Source of the DNA: Thermoprotei archaeon
GTDB lineage: Archaea > Thermoproteota > Thermoprotei > Thermoproteales > B15-G16
Assembly (NCBI GenBank): GCA_003649205.1
Contig: QMRC01000003.1
Coordinates: 145,048-209,047 of the forward strand
Length of the DNA: 64,000 nt
Direction of reading: 5' to 3'
The position numbers and the translations under genes are program-made. Positions within the stretch are counted from its first letter, which is position 1. Every line of letters begins with the position of its first letter. The notes below the pieces were generated by a model. The model saw nothing but the letters and a program-made list of their open reading frames with translations. It did no database searches and was not told the DNA's origin. Below are positions 33,897-43,390 of the stretch, piece after piece.

Positions 33897-34099
33897 ACTT
33901 CTCTAACTGGGCACTTATCCTTTATCTTCTTCAATATCTCTTCAGCAGTCTTTGGGTCTAGCTTAATTGTATAGAGGTACCTCTTCAATCTGAGCTTAAG
34001 CTTAACTATACCCTCATCCTCAAGTCTCTTAACACGGCATTCCCTTGCGTACTGAGCTAATCTAATGAACTCATCAATATTGAATATTTCCTTCGGCAT
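33893..34099 (-). CDS. rpl38e: Ribosomal protein L38e
   Basis: 68 aa, the expected length for this large-subunit protein shared by eukaryotes and some Crenarchaeota. The N-terminal MPKEIFNIDEFIRLAQYARE, the central VKLKLRLKRYLYTIKLD and the final AEEILKKIKDKCPVREV follow the family from end to end. It lies 31 bases downstream of the beta-CASP nuclease gene on the same strand. Confidence 0.9.
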   Translation of the reverse strand: MPKEIFNIDEFIRLAQYARECRVKRLEDEGIVKLKLRLKRYLYTIKLDPKTAEEILKKIKDKCPVREV

Positions 34100-34130
34100 A
34101 ATCCCTAACCACGACCTCTAGGGTACTGAA

Positions 34131-35396
34131 TTATAAATCTTCTTCGTGGCCTATCTCTGGTACCTCCACATCGAAGTTCATTTCCCTGAGGTACTCAGCA
34201 AACTTCACACCACCTTCAGGCTCTGTATGTACCAGCACGATCTTAGCATCACTAAATCTCTTAACGAAATTAATTAGTTCCCTTCTACCGCAATGTGATG
34301 AGAAGTCAAACCACTCCACTCTAGCCTCTACTCTAAGCTTCTCAGCACCTAGCTCAAAGGTACCTTCCTCAAGTATTCTGAAGCCAGGTGTAGTAGGTGA
34401 TTGGTAACTAACGAAGATTACTGCATTACGTGGATCACTGTACAGCTTCTTTAGGTAGAATAGTGCTGCACCACCTTTGAGCATACCTGCTGGTGATATT
34501 ATTACGCAGGGTTTCTTGAGTATCCTCTTCCTCATATCCCATCCGTTAACCTGCTCAACTCTCTCAAGCACATCCATATATCTCCTGTAGTCCCTAAGAT
34601 ATCGTGGGTACTTAGCTAGAATCTCCGCAGCTTGCCTAGCCATTCCATCGACGTATATCGGGTACTCTGGGATCTCTTCAGCACACACAAACATTATCTC
34701 TTGTGCTCTACCTACGGAGAATGCTGGTACCAGTACCTTACCACCTTCATTAAGGACCTCCAGCACTGTTCTAACGAACTTTCTCCTCACATCTTCCCTC
34801 CTTGGATGATTGTAGAGTGCGTACGTTGCCTCCATGATCACGACATCTACCTTCCCTACACTGTACACATCTGCACCCCTGAGCAATTCCGTCGATACCG
34901 TGTTGAAGTCTCCTGTGTACAGTATCCTCTTGTCATCGACCTCTATCACAGTCATTATGCTACCTGGTATGTGACCAGCATTTAGGAAGGTTATGCGGAA
35001 ACTACCTAGCTCAAGTGATTCGCCGTACTCAATAGCTTGTACGTTCCTCATCATTTTTCTTATCTCAACATCCTCGTATGGTAGGTAGTAACCAGAGATC
35101 TTCAACATGTCATTCAGTAGTAAATTGCTTAATTCTGCAGTTAAGCTCGTGGTATAGAGTGGTAGTGAGTACGTTGTGTAGAGTAGTGGTATTGCACCAC
35201 AGTGATCGAGGTGAGCATGAGATAGTACAATACCTTTTAGCTCTTTTGGTGCTACGTGCAGTGGAAATACTGGTCTATCATTTTCGTCAAAGCCAACACC
35301 GTAGTCGAGAAGTAGCTTCTCACCACTACGTGACTCAAGTAGTATAGCTGTTCTACCGACTTCCCTACCTGAACCAAGTATCTTTAGCTTAACCAT
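34131..35396 (-). CDS. Beta-CASP metallo-beta-lactamase ribonuclease (KH-less, aCPSF2-like)
   Basis: 421 aa. The metal motifs are complete: SHAHLDHCGAIP, GHIPGSIMTV, LYTGDFNT, then the beta-CASP segment LVPAFSVGRAQEIMFV, and motifs A-C in EATYA, FDFSSHCGRRELIN and VHTEPEGG. It lacks the N-terminal KH domains of aCPSF1, so it belongs with the short archaeal beta-CASP RNases, which cleave RNA endo- or exonucleolytically. ATG at 35396. Confidence 0.87.
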   Translation of the reverse strand: MVKLKILGSGREVGRTAILLESRSGEKLLLDYGVGFDENDRPVFPLHVAPKELKGIVLSHAHLDHCGAIPLLYTTYSLPLYTTSLTAELSNLLLNDMLKISGYYLPYEDVEIRKMMRNVQAIEYGESLELGSFRITFLNAGHIPGSIMTVIEVDDKRILYTGDFNTVSTELLRGADVYSVGKVDVVIMEATYALYNHPRREDVRRKFVRTVLEVLNEGGKVLVPAFSVGRAQEIMFVCAEEIPEYPIYVDGMARQAAEILAKYPRYLRDYRRYMDVLERVEQVNGWDMRKRILKKPCVIISPAGMLKGGAALFYLKKLYSDPRNAVIFVSYQSPTTPGFRILEEGTFELGAEKLRVEARVEWFDFSSHCGRRELINFVKRFSDAKIVLVHTEPEGGVKFAEYLREMNFDVEVPEIGHEEDL

Positions 35397-35440
35397 CGCA
35401 GTTACCCTTCAGAGCTTGCTCAATGTCGTAATGTGAGTAC

Positions 35441-36796
35441 CTAATAAACCTTATCTAATATACAAAACCACTTAACGACAGGACAGTGGTGTATCCACGG
35501 GTGCTCCAACCCAGATCGCTCCAGTGGCTTAGTTAAGTGTCTATGTGCTCTCTTACTTGCTACCCACGTACCACATACCTCATCACCAACGTAATTGAGA
35601 GACTTGATCTTGATGCTGCTGATTCTGAAGCCACATCTACGACACTTAACACCACCTCTAGCACCAAGAGAGGTCATTGTCTTACCACATCGTGGACATG
35701 GTACATTACCCTCAACAACCCTAGGAGTAGACTTCTCAACGATGATCTTCTCGACATTTAAAGTCAACTTACCACCAGGTAGTGGTCTCACACCACCCAT
35801 AACATACACCACATCACCTGGACGTAACTTGAGCGCCATACTCCTCAAGATACCTGTCTCCCGATATACAGAACACTCAACAACGCGACCATCTACAGCT
35901 ACCTTGAGAATAACGTGAGATCCAGGTAGTACCCTCGGTACATCAATTACTACTCCACGTACTGTAATGGAGTCGTAGGGATGTACTGAGGTAGTTAGGT
36001 TACAGAGATGAGCATCAGTACCTTGATTAGTCCTAAAGAGACACCAACCATATACCTCCTCCTCAACACGTATGTACTTCAGGGAGTGAATCAGCACTAG
36101 AGGATCCTCACCTCTAACACCATAGAGAACAGGATCAGGACCATGAGGAGTAATCAGCACTCTTTCACCCTCCTCATCAACATTATTGAACGTCAGAAAC
36201 TTAGTAACCTCATCAAACTCGAGAACAGACTCAAACACGACTTTCCTCTCAAGACCCCAATTCTCAGGACTACGGTATACAAGGAACTCATAGGTAAAGT
36301 CCTCCATATCGTACGCACCAACAGCAGCTAAAGCACCGATTAACCCTCTCAACTTACCCCTCTTGACGGATACAACACGTATAGGAACTCTACTCAAGAT
36401 CCTCTCAACAACACTAAGCGGAACAACAGTGTACAGCGCCCTACGGTATAACCACTTAACATCCTCAGGAACTGGATCGGGAATGAGAACAGCAGTAGGA
36501 GCAGACTTACCATGTTCAACATCCGAGAACTCGCGAAGAGCCCCATCAACAACATCAACTACCCTATCGAGATCACCTGGCTCAACCTCTACCGTAAGAG
36601 CAACAGCACCATTACCTCTAGTCTTCCAAGGAATATTCGGATTCAACCTAACTAACCTAGGAACCTCAGCAAATACAACGCCAATATCCACTAACCTACG
36701 ACATAAATTGAGAGCTACATAGGTCGTACAACCAGCTCTAGGAGAATCAGTATCATCAAGACCTATGTGAATCCTCAATCTCTCCATAATCTCCAC
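35441..36796 (-). CDS. tiaS: tRNA(Ile2) 2-agmatinylcytidine synthetase TiaS
   Basis: 451 aa. The enzyme joins agmatine to C34 of tRNA-Ile2 so that it reads AUA codons. The archaeal hallmark HIGLDDTDSPRAGCTTYVA is at the N-terminus, followed by PNIPWKTRGNGAVAL. An OB-fold (about 290-360) and a zinc ribbon, CPRCGKTMTSLG and CRRCG, precede the tail. It starts 41 bases inside the tsr3 gene, so the two are coupled. Confidence 0.93.
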   Translation of the reverse strand: MEIMERLRIHIGLDDTDSPRAGCTTYVALNLCRRLVDIGVVFAEVPRLVRLNPNIPWKTRGNGAVALTVEVEPGDLDRVVDVVDGALREFSDVEHGKSAPTAVLIPDPVPEDVKWLYRRALYTVVPLSVVERILSRVPIRVVSVKRGKLRGLIGALAAVGAYDMEDFTYEFLVYRSPENWGLERKVVFESVLEFDEVTKFLTFNNVDEEGERVLITPHGPDPVLYGVRGEDPLVLIHSLKYIRVEEEVYGWCLFRTNQGTDAHLCNLTTSVHPYDSITVRGVVIDVPRVLPGSHVILKVAVDGRVVECSVYRETGILRSMALKLRPGDVVYVMGGVRPLPGGKLTLNVEKIIVEKSTPRVVEGNVPCPRCGKTMTSLGARGGVKCRRCGFRISSIKIKSLNYVGDEVCGTWVASKRAHRHLTKPLERSGLEHPWIHHCPVVKWFCILDKVY

Positions 36797-37307
36797 TACG
36801 ATCTACAGACATCAATTTCTTCAGAATCTCATCCTCAGCACTTAAGTTACCACGAGCATACTCATCTAGTAACTCCCTATTCAACTCAATGAAGTGAAGA
36901 CCCCACTTAAACAACGACAGCACTCTCTCAGCGAGCTCTCTATACCCAAGAATGTAGAGAGCAGCTGCAATAGCCTCAACACTACTGAGCCTATACGGTT
37001 TAGCGTAGTTCACCGGATTAGCAGCGAAGAGGAGCGGCAACCTCCTATGCACACCTCTCAACCTTCTCTTAAACACCTCTTCTGCTCTTTTCCAGGAGCA
37101 ATCAACTACAACAATACCGTACTTCTCAGCTATAGATACATCACTTGGCGTCAACACAGTCCTAGCATATGGATTGAGTACTATAGCTCTCGGAGGGTAA
37201 TCATGTACCGAGAATACTCGCTCTGCTAGACCTTTCCTCGCTAACTTAATCCCTGTGCACTTACCTGGATCACAATGCCTCCAATCTAGGACGTATATCT
37301 TGATCAT
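36756..37307 (-). CDS. tsr3: 16S/18S rRNA aminocarboxypropyltransferase Tsr3 (DUF367)
   Basis: 183 aa. Tsr3 transfers the aminocarboxypropyl group of SAM to a small-subunit rRNA uridine. Signatures: LDWRHCDPGKCTGIKLAR at the start, LNPYARTVLTPSD, VVDCSWKRAEEVF, RRLPLLFAANPVNYAKPYRL and SSVEAIAAALYILGY. ATG at 37307. It lies just downstream of rnpB on the same strand and overlaps tiaS, making a small RNA-processing cluster. Confidence 0.93.
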   Translation of the reverse strand: MIKIYVLDWRHCDPGKCTGIKLARKGLAERVFSVHDYPPRAIVLNPYARTVLTPSDVSIAEKYGIVVVDCSWKRAEEVFKRRLRGVHRRLPLLFAANPVNYAKPYRLSSVEAIAAALYILGYRELAERVLSLFKWGLHFIELNRELLDEYARGNLSAEDEILKKLMSVDRSGDYGEIEDSHRS

Positions 37308-37330
37308 GAGTTATCACGAAGTACTAATTT

Positions 37331-37669
37331 GAGCGCCCTAGGGCCGGTAGTAGCCCACCTTCTGTCTTGCGGGATTAGTCTCAGGGCCCACCCGGGCCTT
37401 CGTGCGGGGACCTCATCGGCCCCTATTTGGCCCTTTTGCCGTGGGCTGGTCGTCTCACCCTCCTCCCACCATTGTCAGTGGTTAGGACCGCGTTACCGCG
37501 GTCCATCCCACCTCATCCACATCCAGTGGGAGGGGTCTCGTTTCTGTACCCTATCCCGGAGATTTCCCCCGGCGGCTTACGCCGCCACGGCCCCCGCTAC
37601 CTGGTGGAGCTTCCTCAGGGGGCCCGTCGCCGGAGCCCCCCGACGCCCGCTACCGGCCCTAGGGCGCCC
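37331..37669 (-). ncRNA. rnpB: RNase P RNA
   Basis: About 339 nt, very G+C rich against its surroundings. P1 is an 18-bp helix between 37650-37667 and 37333-37350. The 5' P4 strand, CTGAGGAAGCTCCACC, pairs with GGTGGGCT near the 3' end, leaving the bulged U that is diagnostic of P4. The 3' portion ACAGAAGGTGGGCTAC matches the conserved ACAGAANNNGGCU element, and GTACAGAAACGAGACC fits CR-IV. It processes the 5' ends of tRNAs. The frames read across it are not genes. Confidence 0.9.
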
Positions 37670-37688
37670 AGATTGAGTAGTTACTTAG

Positions 37689-37699
37689 GATTTATAAAT
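37689..37699 (-). promoter_or_regulatory. Promoter (TATA box) of rnpB
   Basis: The minus strand reads ATTTATAAATC here. Its centre is 26-27 bases before the predicted 5' end of the RNase P RNA near 37668, the standard archaeal distance. Confidence 0.6.
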
Positions 37700-37763
37700 C
37701 TATGTACTACAGCTAACTATGTGAATGAGGGAATAGTTCAAGAGTAACCCACTAACTCTTCTG

Positions 37764-38711
37764 GTGATGTGTGAGGGATCTACCTTGTCAATACCAGCTA
37801 TTGAACCATCCCACATCTATAAGAAGTTAAGTAAGGTGCTAAAGTTCAGTGAAATTATCTGGTATCTCAATAATGTACTGAAGATAGTTGACATGTCTCT
37901 TCATACATACAGGTACAGATACAAAGTACTTACAGATCCTGCTAAACATGTTTATGTAATAGTTTTTGAGGATGAGTCAGGTAACGTAGTATTCGTGGAT
38001 ATTACTTCGTGTGAAGACCCTAGACCATACCTAGAACACCTAGCTCTTCCCAGTACCGTGATTGAGAAGTACTATGATTTGTGGAAGAGAGCTAGAGATT
38101 ATGTAGAGACCATGAGTAGGACCATAGCATTCAAGCCGCTAAAACCCTTCGATATGAGAGACCTAGAGATTGCTATGGCAGCTGTGAAAGAGGTATTTCC
38201 AAGATTCATAATTAAGGAGTTAGAACCTATGGAGATGCCCAGTGAAGCATATGATCCAGGTAGGAATCAGTATAGAGCTGAGATCGTCTTGGATGCTCTC
38301 GAAAAGGTGAAGAGAGATATTAGTTGTGATTTCCTCATAGGGTTCACCTCTGCAGATATCTACAGTGGAAACCTGAACTTCGTCTTTAGCCTTCAGAATA
38401 AACCCATTGAACCATCTATAGCGGTATTCTCAACAGCTAGACTACACAATAGCTTCTACGGTGCAGAGGAAGTACCGGAAGTGACTAGGGAGAGAATAAG
38501 GAAGCAGCTTCTGCACATAGTATACCACCACCTTGGACTACCTGATTGTCCCAATAGTCGTTGTGTAATGGCTTACGTCAATTCAGTAATGGATGTTGAC
38601 TCAAAGACTATGGATCTGTGTAGTCTCTGTAAAGCACTCCTCATCAAGAACTACATGTACAAAATCCTTGTGGGTGAGAGCAGAGTCCTCGGTGAGCAGT
38701 ACATAATGTAA
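37764..38711 (+). CDS. Archaemetzincin-like protein without catalytic Glu, with extra N-terminal domain
   Basis: 315 aa. Residues about 175-290 align by eye with archaemetzincins: FLIGFTSADIYSGNLNFVF, AVFSTARLHNSFYG, then HIVYHHLGLPDC, CVMAYVNSVMDVDS and CSLC. The zinc motif HExxHxxGxxH is changed: H251 and H255 remain, the catalytic Glu is Ile252, and the third His is Asp261. The four structural-zinc Cys (262, 267, 286, 289) are kept. So the fold and metal sites may persist without peptidase activity. About 165 residues precede it, helical, with no match I know; typical archaemetzincins are near 180-200 aa in all. Confidence 0.8.
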   Translation: MMCEGSTLSIPAIEPSHIYKKLSKVLKFSEIIWYLNNVLKIVDMSLHTYRYRYKVLTDPAKHVYVIVFEDESGNVVFVDITSCEDPRPYLEHLALPSTVIEKYYDLWKRARDYVETMSRTIAFKPLKPFDMRDLEIAMAAVKEVFPRFIIKELEPMEMPSEAYDPGRNQYRAEIVLDALEKVKRDISCDFLIGFTSADIYSGNLNFVFSLQNKPIEPSIAVFSTARLHNSFYGAEEVPEVTRERIRKQLLHIVYHHLGLPDCPNSRCVMAYVNSVMDVDSKTMDLCSLCKALLIKNYMYKILVGESRVLGEQYIM

Positions 38712-38780
38712 TGTGTGAATTTGTAGTATAGTATTTGGTGAAGTAGCTGAAGTGTTTACATTAGGTTGATGTAGCAGTAC

Positions 38781-41700
38781 TTAACCACTCTGCTTGCTAG
38801 ACAGTAAGCTATCAGCGAGTAGGTACAGTACGTACAGTGCCTTCACCCTATTAGCAAGATATCTCTCCACTAGTTCTCGTTCATTCCGTGTTAATTCGCT
38901 TCTCCTCTCCTGTGTGAGCTTCGTGAGTACGCTATGTACCGTCTCTATACTTGGCTCTAGTGAAAGCTCTAACTCAGGTACCTTAAGCTCCTCAATTATC
39001 GTAGGTACTGAAGTAGGTTCAATACCTGCGTTCCTCAGATGCTCATACACATCAACTCCATGCTCCTTAACTAGCTTCACCAATCTCTTCAATTGGACTA
39101 CCTCAAGTTCTCTAGCTACGACATCTCTACCTGGTACAAGTAGTCGATAACCATCGTAGTACACGTACTCCTCTAGCTCTACCTCAAGTAGTCTCAACAC
39201 TTCAGGTGGCTTCACAAAGGTCGTGCCGTAACACGTCTCTACTACAGTCCTCACTTCATCACCATCAAAGTAAGCTATGGCAACCAGGTACCTAGGGAAC
39301 CTAACCCTCTCCTCAGGTAGCTCATGAATAAGTAGGTCAAAGGTAACTAACTTCAACCCTCTGCTAGGTCTTGGAATTGTGATTTCTCTTCCTCTAAGTA
39401 CTGCTCTGAGTCTATGCCTTAGCTCAAGATAGTCTATTACTCTCTTCGCAGCTTCCCTAACTACCTCCCAGCTACAGTTCAGAGATATGAAATCAGAGTA
39501 AGCTACCTCATCAACTTGACTAAGTAGTACTAGATCCAGGTCATCAGGTACATAGCTATCAACTAGTTTACGTATACTTGACCAGTCAAGTAGCTGAAGT
39601 ACTCCAGAGGCTTCAGGTTCATGTAGCTCGATGAACTTCTTCTCACCAACCTTCTCCACTCCATACAGTATGGTTTCAAGAGGTATACCGAGTACTCTCC
39701 TCAAAATAATCGTTATGTATGCTAGCCCTAGCCTAAGTAGTACAGGATCTTCCCTCTCATCAACCTCCACGAGAATACCGTATGTGTAGTCACGGTACTC
39801 ACCTACACAGAGTGAAGGTACGTAGATTGCTCGTCTTGAGTACGTAACTACATGCCTATTCTGAACCTGAATTATCTTCGGCTTCTCAGAGGTGATGATC
39901 CATACTACACGGTTAGGTAACTTCCTCAGTAATCCAAATCCCATTCTAGGTGGATACACAACACAATGTACCTGTGAAGTTATCTTTCCCTTAACCACAT
40001 CACGTAGGAAATTAGGCTCCTCACCCCACTCCCTCTTCACAAGAATGTACTCTTCATAGGCATCAGCTAGCACATCACTCTCATAGAAGTTAATGCAGTT
40101 CAAAGGTTGCTCGAGAACAGCAGTTACAGACCTACCTCTCTTACTCAGCTTCAGATCAGTCACCATAGCTAGATTAGCAACGTCAATACACCCTACCTGA
40201 AATCTCTCAACAAGATCACACCTACCGATTGGTTCTAGAACCTTTACCTCAGTTCCATCACTGAGATACCTCTTAACACCGTAAGGTGGTCCAAATTCGT
40301 AGAAGTTAATCCTCTCCCAAATGTACTTAATCAACCTCTCATTAATCTCCTTCTCACCACGTAACACACCTAAGTCCTTGAGTAACTTCACCTCATCATC
40401 ACTTAGAGGAACCCTCATCCAGGGTGATAACAACTTAGCCAATGCTAGAAATAGCTTCACATAGTCGTTACTGGGATTCACCAAGGTCTTCTCCAGTGGT
40501 AGCTTAAGCCACTTCTCAAGTACTTCACTACCCTTAGTCAGTAACTCCCAATCCCACCTAGATGAGGGTATGATCAATGTCTCAGTAAACGGAATGTCTC
40601 TCCTACGACCCTTCCTCCCCTCCCTCTGATAGAACTCCCTAACATCTTCAGGAAGACCAACGTGAACAACCCTAACTACGGTACCTATGTCAATACCTTG
40701 AGTAAGTGTACGAGGACTAACGATTACCTTAACTAAGCCCTTCCTAGCTCTCTCCTCAATCTCCTCACGAACCTTCTTAGGAACTAAGTGATGGTGAGTA
40801 GCTACCAGCTCACCCTTATCACCAAGTGAACTCTTTAACTTCCTAGCAATATCCTCAGCTCTAGCAATACTCCTAGTGAAGACTAAGGTAACACCATCAT
40901 CCTCCACATATCTTTGCAATATCTCACATAGGTCAATACCTAAGGTAGGTACTTCAAACCCGAGAGCACTTAAGTAAGCAAGTACCCTATGTGGATTCCT
41001 ACGGAACTTCTCAAAGTCCTTAAGTGCTTCAAGTACCTCTCCATCAATGTCACCTCTCGTAGCTAACTTACTGTACAGATCACTTAACTTCCTCCAAATA
41101 CCCTCTAAGTTCTTACCGAGAACTACGTAGGTGAAGTTCTTGACATGAAACGGCTTACCCTCAACAACTCTGTAATCTCTTCCAGTTACTTCACGTAGGT
41201 ACTGTCCTATGTCATCTGGATTAGCTAGAGTAGCCGTCAAGATAACGACCTGTGGCTTCACCTCACTAAACATTGAAATTACACGAAGCATAGCAAGTAG
41301 TAGAGCTAAGCTCCTAGGACCGTAGAAGTCCAGCTCATCGATAACTACTAGATCTAGTTTCCTGAAGAAATGGTAGAGGTATGGTCTTGAGGGATTGAGT
41401 ACAAGTTTCTTAACCTCATGAAGAAGATACGCAGGATTAGTGATCACCAAATTAGCTGTACTCACTTCACGTCTCAAACCATGAGAACCTAACTTCTTGA
41501 TCAATTCATCTCTTCTAGGAGCATCTAGTTGGAGAACCTTAATACCAACAGCTCTAGCATAACGCTCAATTCTCCTAATCTGATCATTTGCTAGAGCTAG
41601 AGTAGGGTATAGAGCAATTGCTCTGAGACCACCCTCCTTAGCTCTACGTAGGAAGTACATGACCCAAGCCTCAGTCTTCCCAGATCCAGTACCTGATTTC

Positions 41701-41975
41701 AATATGACGTTGTAGCCCTGCTCCAAGTAGTTCAAGGCCTCCCACTGATGCCTATACAGCCTCTCATACGCAAGCTCACGAGTTTCTGGACAACTACTGA
41801 GTTCATGTACTAAGTCACAGAACTTAACATCTACTCTCTCAGGTTCCTCACCTTCAGTAACGTAGGTACTGAAGCTGTACCCTAACTCCCTGAGAAAAGC
41901 CTCACTGCGAACTACATGCACTAAGTAGTCACCACAGTAAAGTTGCTCAATGAGGGAGATAAACGTTGAGGACAT
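38781..41975 (-). CDS. Large superfamily 2 DEAD/DEAH-type helicase
   Basis: 1064 aa. Motif I LKSGTGSGKTEAW (about residue 93), Ia YPTLALANDQ, II VIDELDFYG (DELD instead of DEAD/DEAH), III LTATLANPDD, then V TQGIDIGT and VI QREGRKGRR. The arrangement resembles YprA/Lhr-like helicases (COG1205). About 560 residues follow the motor, holding CVVYPPRMGFGLLRKLP and clustered Cys but no clear zinc site. It starts 29 bases inside the HTH gene at 41947. Substrate is unknown; DNA repair or RNA remodelling are both possible. Confidence 0.85.
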   Translation of the reverse strand: MSSTFISLIEQLYCGDYLVHVVRSEAFLRELGYSFSTYVTEGEEPERVDVKFCDLVHELSSCPETRELAYERLYRHQWEALNYLEQGYNVILKSGTGSGKTEAWVMYFLRRAKEGGLRAIALYPTLALANDQIRRIERYARAVGIKVLQLDAPRRDELIKKLGSHGLRREVSTANLVITNPAYLLHEVKKLVLNPSRPYLYHFFRKLDLVVIDELDFYGPRSLALLLAMLRVISMFSEVKPQVVILTATLANPDDIGQYLREVTGRDYRVVEGKPFHVKNFTYVVLGKNLEGIWRKLSDLYSKLATRGDIDGEVLEALKDFEKFRRNPHRVLAYLSALGFEVPTLGIDLCEILQRYVEDDGVTLVFTRSIARAEDIARKLKSSLGDKGELVATHHHLVPKKVREEIEERARKGLVKVIVSPRTLTQGIDIGTVVRVVHVGLPEDVREFYQREGRKGRRRDIPFTETLIIPSSRWDWELLTKGSEVLEKWLKLPLEKTLVNPSNDYVKLFLALAKLLSPWMRVPLSDDEVKLLKDLGVLRGEKEINERLIKYIWERINFYEFGPPYGVKRYLSDGTEVKVLEPIGRCDLVERFQVGCIDVANLAMVTDLKLSKRGRSVTAVLEQPLNCINFYESDVLADAYEEYILVKREWGEEPNFLRDVVKGKITSQVHCVVYPPRMGFGLLRKLPNRVVWIITSEKPKIIQVQNRHVVTYSRRAIYVPSLCVGEYRDYTYGILVEVDEREDPVLLRLGLAYITIILRRVLGIPLETILYGVEKVGEKKFIELHEPEASGVLQLLDWSSIRKLVDSYVPDDLDLVLLSQVDEVAYSDFISLNCSWEVVREAAKRVIDYLELRHRLRAVLRGREITIPRPSRGLKLVTFDLLIHELPEERVRFPRYLVAIAYFDGDEVRTVVETCYGTTFVKPPEVLRLLEVELEEYVYYDGYRLLVPGRDVVARELEVVQLKRLVKLVKEHGVDVYEHLRNAGIEPTSVPTIIEELKVPELELSLEPSIETVHSVLTKLTQERRSELTRNERELVERYLANRVKALYVLYLLADSLLSSKQSG

Positions 41976-42714
41976 GAGAGAAACCTACTAACATCCTGAT
42001 CTCAGTAATCACATCACTAGACCTCTCAACATAACCAACTGGTAAGTTAACGAAGTTACCACCTGAAGTAATGAGTAGATTCAGGAATGTCAAGTTCAGA
42101 GCTGATGCTAGCGGATTATTACTCAAAGAAAAACCAACAATATTACCCCACAGAACACGTCTACATCGAAACATCGTGAAATCTCTCATCACGAGAACAA
42201 AGTACCTAGATACCACGTACCTCGTACAGTAGCTAGTGACCAACCTGTACCCCGCATAGAGGAGACCAACAGTAAATAGCATCAGGAGGAAGATGTTGAA
42301 TACAGTGAGTAAGGTAGTGAGTACTAGAGCTAGTAGCGTGAGCACAATAACTAAGTAGGGTAAGCACCTAGGCTTAATCACTATGATAGGTTCCACACCC
42401 CTTAGGTAAGGTATCGTAGTAGCGAGAACAGACCTAAAGCTCCTAAACATCTCGAGTGCTAACCTACCTAGCGGTGTAAGCCTATAACCACCACTATGAG
42501 GATCCCTATCAATGAGCATCCTCATCCTAGATAGGTGATAGTTAAGCGTACTACTATCACGAATACCACACCTCCTAAGTAATTCACCTGGTGACACGCA
42601 CCCACCATCAGCAATAACCTCCAGTATCTTCCTCCTCTGAGAACTACCTAGAGCAGAGAACACGTAATCCATTAAGTCATCTAACTTCACATACTCATCA
42701 CTACGAGTAGACAT
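41947..42714 (-). CDS. Membrane-bound HTH (ArsR-like) protein with PH-like domain
   Basis: 255 aa. Residues about 10-90 form a winged helix (ALGSSQRRKILEVIADGGC, LRRCGIRDSSTLNYHLSRM, then GGYRLTPLGRLALEMF). Two transmembrane helices follow (about 118-160), then a soluble C-terminus, VLWGNIVGFSLSNNPL, FVNLPVGYVERSSDVITEI, that resembles bacterial PH (YdbS) domains. This looks like a DNA-binding regulator held at the membrane, possibly sensing the adjacent exporter. It overlaps the genes on both sides (14 and 29 bases). Confidence 0.75.
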   Translation of the reverse strand: MSTRSDEYVKLDDLMDYVFSALGSSQRRKILEVIADGGCVSPGELLRRCGIRDSSTLNYHLSRMRMLIDRDPHSGGYRLTPLGRLALEMFRSFRSVLATTIPYLRGVEPIIVIKPRCLPYLVIVLTLLALVLTTLLTVFNIFLLMLFTVGLLYAGYRLVTSYCTRYVVSRYFVLVMRDFTMFRCRRVLWGNIVGFSLSNNPLASALNLTFLNLLITSGGNFVNLPVGYVERSSDVITEIRMLVGFSHVLNVYLPH

Positions 42715-43390
42715 ACCGGCACCTACGCCTCCACAGTACGTCGATTACAAAGAGAGCTATAGCCACTACTGAAGTAACTGCAAGTGAGCTTACAAACATC
42801 ACCAGGTCACGTGGAGTAGCACCAACGTTCACATCAACGTTCATACTCAAGACACATACCTCCCTAGGTACCTTAGGTTTTGGCTCAAAGTCCTCAATAT
42901 ACACTACAATGTATGAGCTATTGCTGATCAGTACCCTTAAGGTAGCTACATTACCATTGAAGTAACTACGACCAATGAGGTAACTAAGTAGCTTTCTGTA
43001 AAGGATCTTAGCTTCTTCACCACTCACAACACCTTCCCCTTCCCTCAATTGAGTTACATTGAAGAATTTCAACGCAACGTCTGAGGGAAGCAATGCTATG
43101 AACCCACTAACATTTGGTCTCCACCACCTAAATCCCTCAGGAGATCGACACCCTACACCAATCCCAACTCTAACCTCTACCAATCGTGAGAGGTATTTAG
43201 GTACATCAATGTATTGTACACCACATACTAGAATAGGAGGTAGTTTGTACCTACTCAGGTTTATGCTAGTTCCTGTCGATATGTGCATTGGGTATGGAGG
43301 TATGAAGTAACCGAAGTACTGCGGAACATAGGTTATAGCTATGATCGCTGTTATTACTAAGAGTATACAGGACAAAGCCTTCAACATCAC
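42701..43390 (-). CDS. Membrane protein with extracytoplasmic domain
   Basis: 229 aa. An N-terminal signal anchor (ALSCILLVITAIIAITYVP) and a C-terminal helix (LVMFVSSLAVTSVVAIALFV) bracket a 150-residue soluble region with SPEGFRWWRPNVSGFIALLP. No family is recognised. It overlaps the ABC permease gene by four bases, so it is likely a partner of that exporter. Confidence 0.7.
   Translation of the reverse strand: MMLKALSCILLVITAIIAITYVPQYFGYFIPPYPMHISTGTSINLSRYKLPPILVCGVQYIDVPKYLSRLVEVRVGIGVGCRSPEGFRWWRPNVSGFIALLPSDVALKFFNVTQLREGEGVVSGEEAKILYRKLLSYLIGRSYFNGNVATLRVLISNSSYIVVYIEDFEPKPKVPREVCVLSMNVDVNVGATPRDLVMFVSSLAVTSVVAIALFVIDVLWRRRCRYVYS

Noticed and set aside
37329..37747. Pro-rich reading frames of 106-115 aa
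   Set aside because: They lie across the RNase P RNA on the other strand; composition reflects its high G+C.
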